This document shows positions 6,337 to 6,787 of a stretch of 6,787 nucleotides of DNA, piece by piece; within the stretch, counting starts at the first letter, position 1, and every line of letters starts with the position of its first letter. The notes below the pieces were generated by a model. The model worked only from the letters and a program-made list of their open reading frames with translations. It did no database searches and was not told the DNA's origin. The stretch is from CAZWMK01 sp964635065. GTDB lineage: Bacteria > Pseudomonadota > Alphaproteobacteria > Sphingomonadales > Sphingomonadaceae. Both the position numbers and the translations under genes were made by a program. The DNA lies in contig CAZWMK010000112.1 in NCBI GenBank assembly GCA_964635065.1, positions 1 to 6,787 on the forward strand, read 5' to 3'.

Positions 6337-6350
6337 CCAAGGGGCGTGAC

Positions 6351-6787
6351 CTAATTCAGGCCTTTTCCGGCAGATCCTGCAACTTCCTGTATGTATTGCC
6401 ATGCGACCCGGCCCGACCGGCTGCCACGCGTCATCGCCCATTCAAGGGCATCCGCGTCATCAATGGCAAGGTGGTGGCGGACACCATAGGCGTGCACGAT
6501 GGCAAGATAGGTGTCCTGATCGCAAGCATGGAAACCAAGCGAAAGGCCGAACCGGTCGGCCAGCGCCAGCTTGTCGTCGAGCACGTCGCGCGGGTTGACG
6601 GCGGCGGCGGCTTCGTTTTCCGCAAGGCTGCGCGGAACAAGGTGGCGGCGGTTGGACGTGACGATCAGCCTGACATTGTCCGGACGCGCCTCGACGCCAC
6701 CTTCCAGAAGGCTGCGCAAAGCGCGAATGGCAGCTTCGTCGCCATCGAACGACAGGTCGTCGATGAAGATGAGATAGCGCCGGTCGA
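6351..6787 (-). CDS. DUF815-family AAA+ ATPase, 3' portion (5' end outside window)
   Basis: The minus-strand frame is open from the right edge to TAG at 6351-6353, giving 144 visible residues. The family is usually about 280-300 aa, so roughly the N-terminal half is missing, including the Walker A loop. The visible part opens with a Walker B strand YLIFIDDLSF and a following EAAIRALRSLLEGG helix. It continues with the sensor-1 segment VTSNRRHLVPR, a short acidic stretch, then KLALADRFGLSLGF and a helical C-terminal lid. DDLSF, SNRRHL and DRFGL are hallmarks of DUF815 (predicted P-loop ATPases of unknown substrate). The TTG at 6719 lies inside the conserved region and is not the start. The gene lies upstream of and in the same direction as the sigma-54 regulator, with about 130 bp between them holding a likely separate promoter, so the two need not be co-transcribed. 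No flagellar role is known. Confidence 0.88.
   Translation of the reverse strand, partial: DRRYLIFIDDLSFDGDEAAIRALRSLLEGGVEARPDNVRLIVTSNRRHLVPRSLAENEAAAAVNPRDVLDDKLALADRFGLSLGFHACDQDTYLAIVHAYGVRHHLAIDDADALEWAMTRGSRSGRVAWQYIQEVAGSAGKGLN

Noticed and set aside
6324..6337. Sigma-54 promoter upstream of the regulator (GG-N10-GC on both strands)
   Set aside because: Only the GG and GC pairs and part of TGGC match. The -12 side lacks TTGC, and the sequence is symmetrical because of a small dyad. The sigma-70-like reading is better supported.
5590..6354. 254-aa open frame on the plus strand
   Set aside because: It is antisense to the sigma-54 activator, whose motifs are unmistakable; there is no recognisable domain and no ribosome binding site.

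Overview
The window is GC-rich (about 60% or more by eye) and densely coded. It carries the end of a flagellar export and filament-assembly operon on the plus strand, followed by two minus-strand genes. Protein style, codon usage and tight start/stop overlaps suggest an alphaproteobacterium, and a sphingomonad (Sphingomonadales) seems most likely. This placement is inferred from general resemblance, since the window holds no rRNA or other taxonomic marker.

Positions 1-5112 (plus strand) read fliP (3' part only) - fliQ - fliR - flhB - fliD - fliS. FliP, FliQ and FliR form the export gate of the flagellar type III secretion system in the inner membrane. FlhB is the substrate-specificity switch and has an intact NPTH autocleavage motif. 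FliD is the filament cap and is itself exported through this gate. FliS is the cytoplasmic flagellin chaperone. Spacings are 12 bp, -4 bp, 1 bp, 60 bp and -8 bp, so this looks like one transcription unit with translational coupling. The 60-bp flhB-fliD gap is the only place with room for a separate signal. FliD is unusually long (664 aa), with about 180 extra residues near its C-terminal end.

Positions 5137-6219 (minus strand) encode a sigma-54-dependent activator that converges on fliS, with only 24 bp between the two stop codons. Its AAA+ core and helix-turn-helix are of the FleQ type, but it has no N-terminal receiver or FleQ domain, so it is essentially engine plus DNA-binding domain. It probably controls flagellar genes, although the window contains no convincing sigma-54 promoter for it to act on.

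Positions 6220-6350 form a comparatively AT-rich control region. It holds a good sigma-70-like promoter for the regulator (TATAAT with a 17-bp spacer) and a run of inverted repeats over and just downstream of it.

Positions 6351-6787 (minus strand) hold the 3' part of a DUF815-family AAA+ ATPase that runs off the right edge. It has no evident flagellar role and probably marks the edge of the flagellar cluster. No tRNA, rRNA, mobile element, CRISPR array or attachment site was seen.
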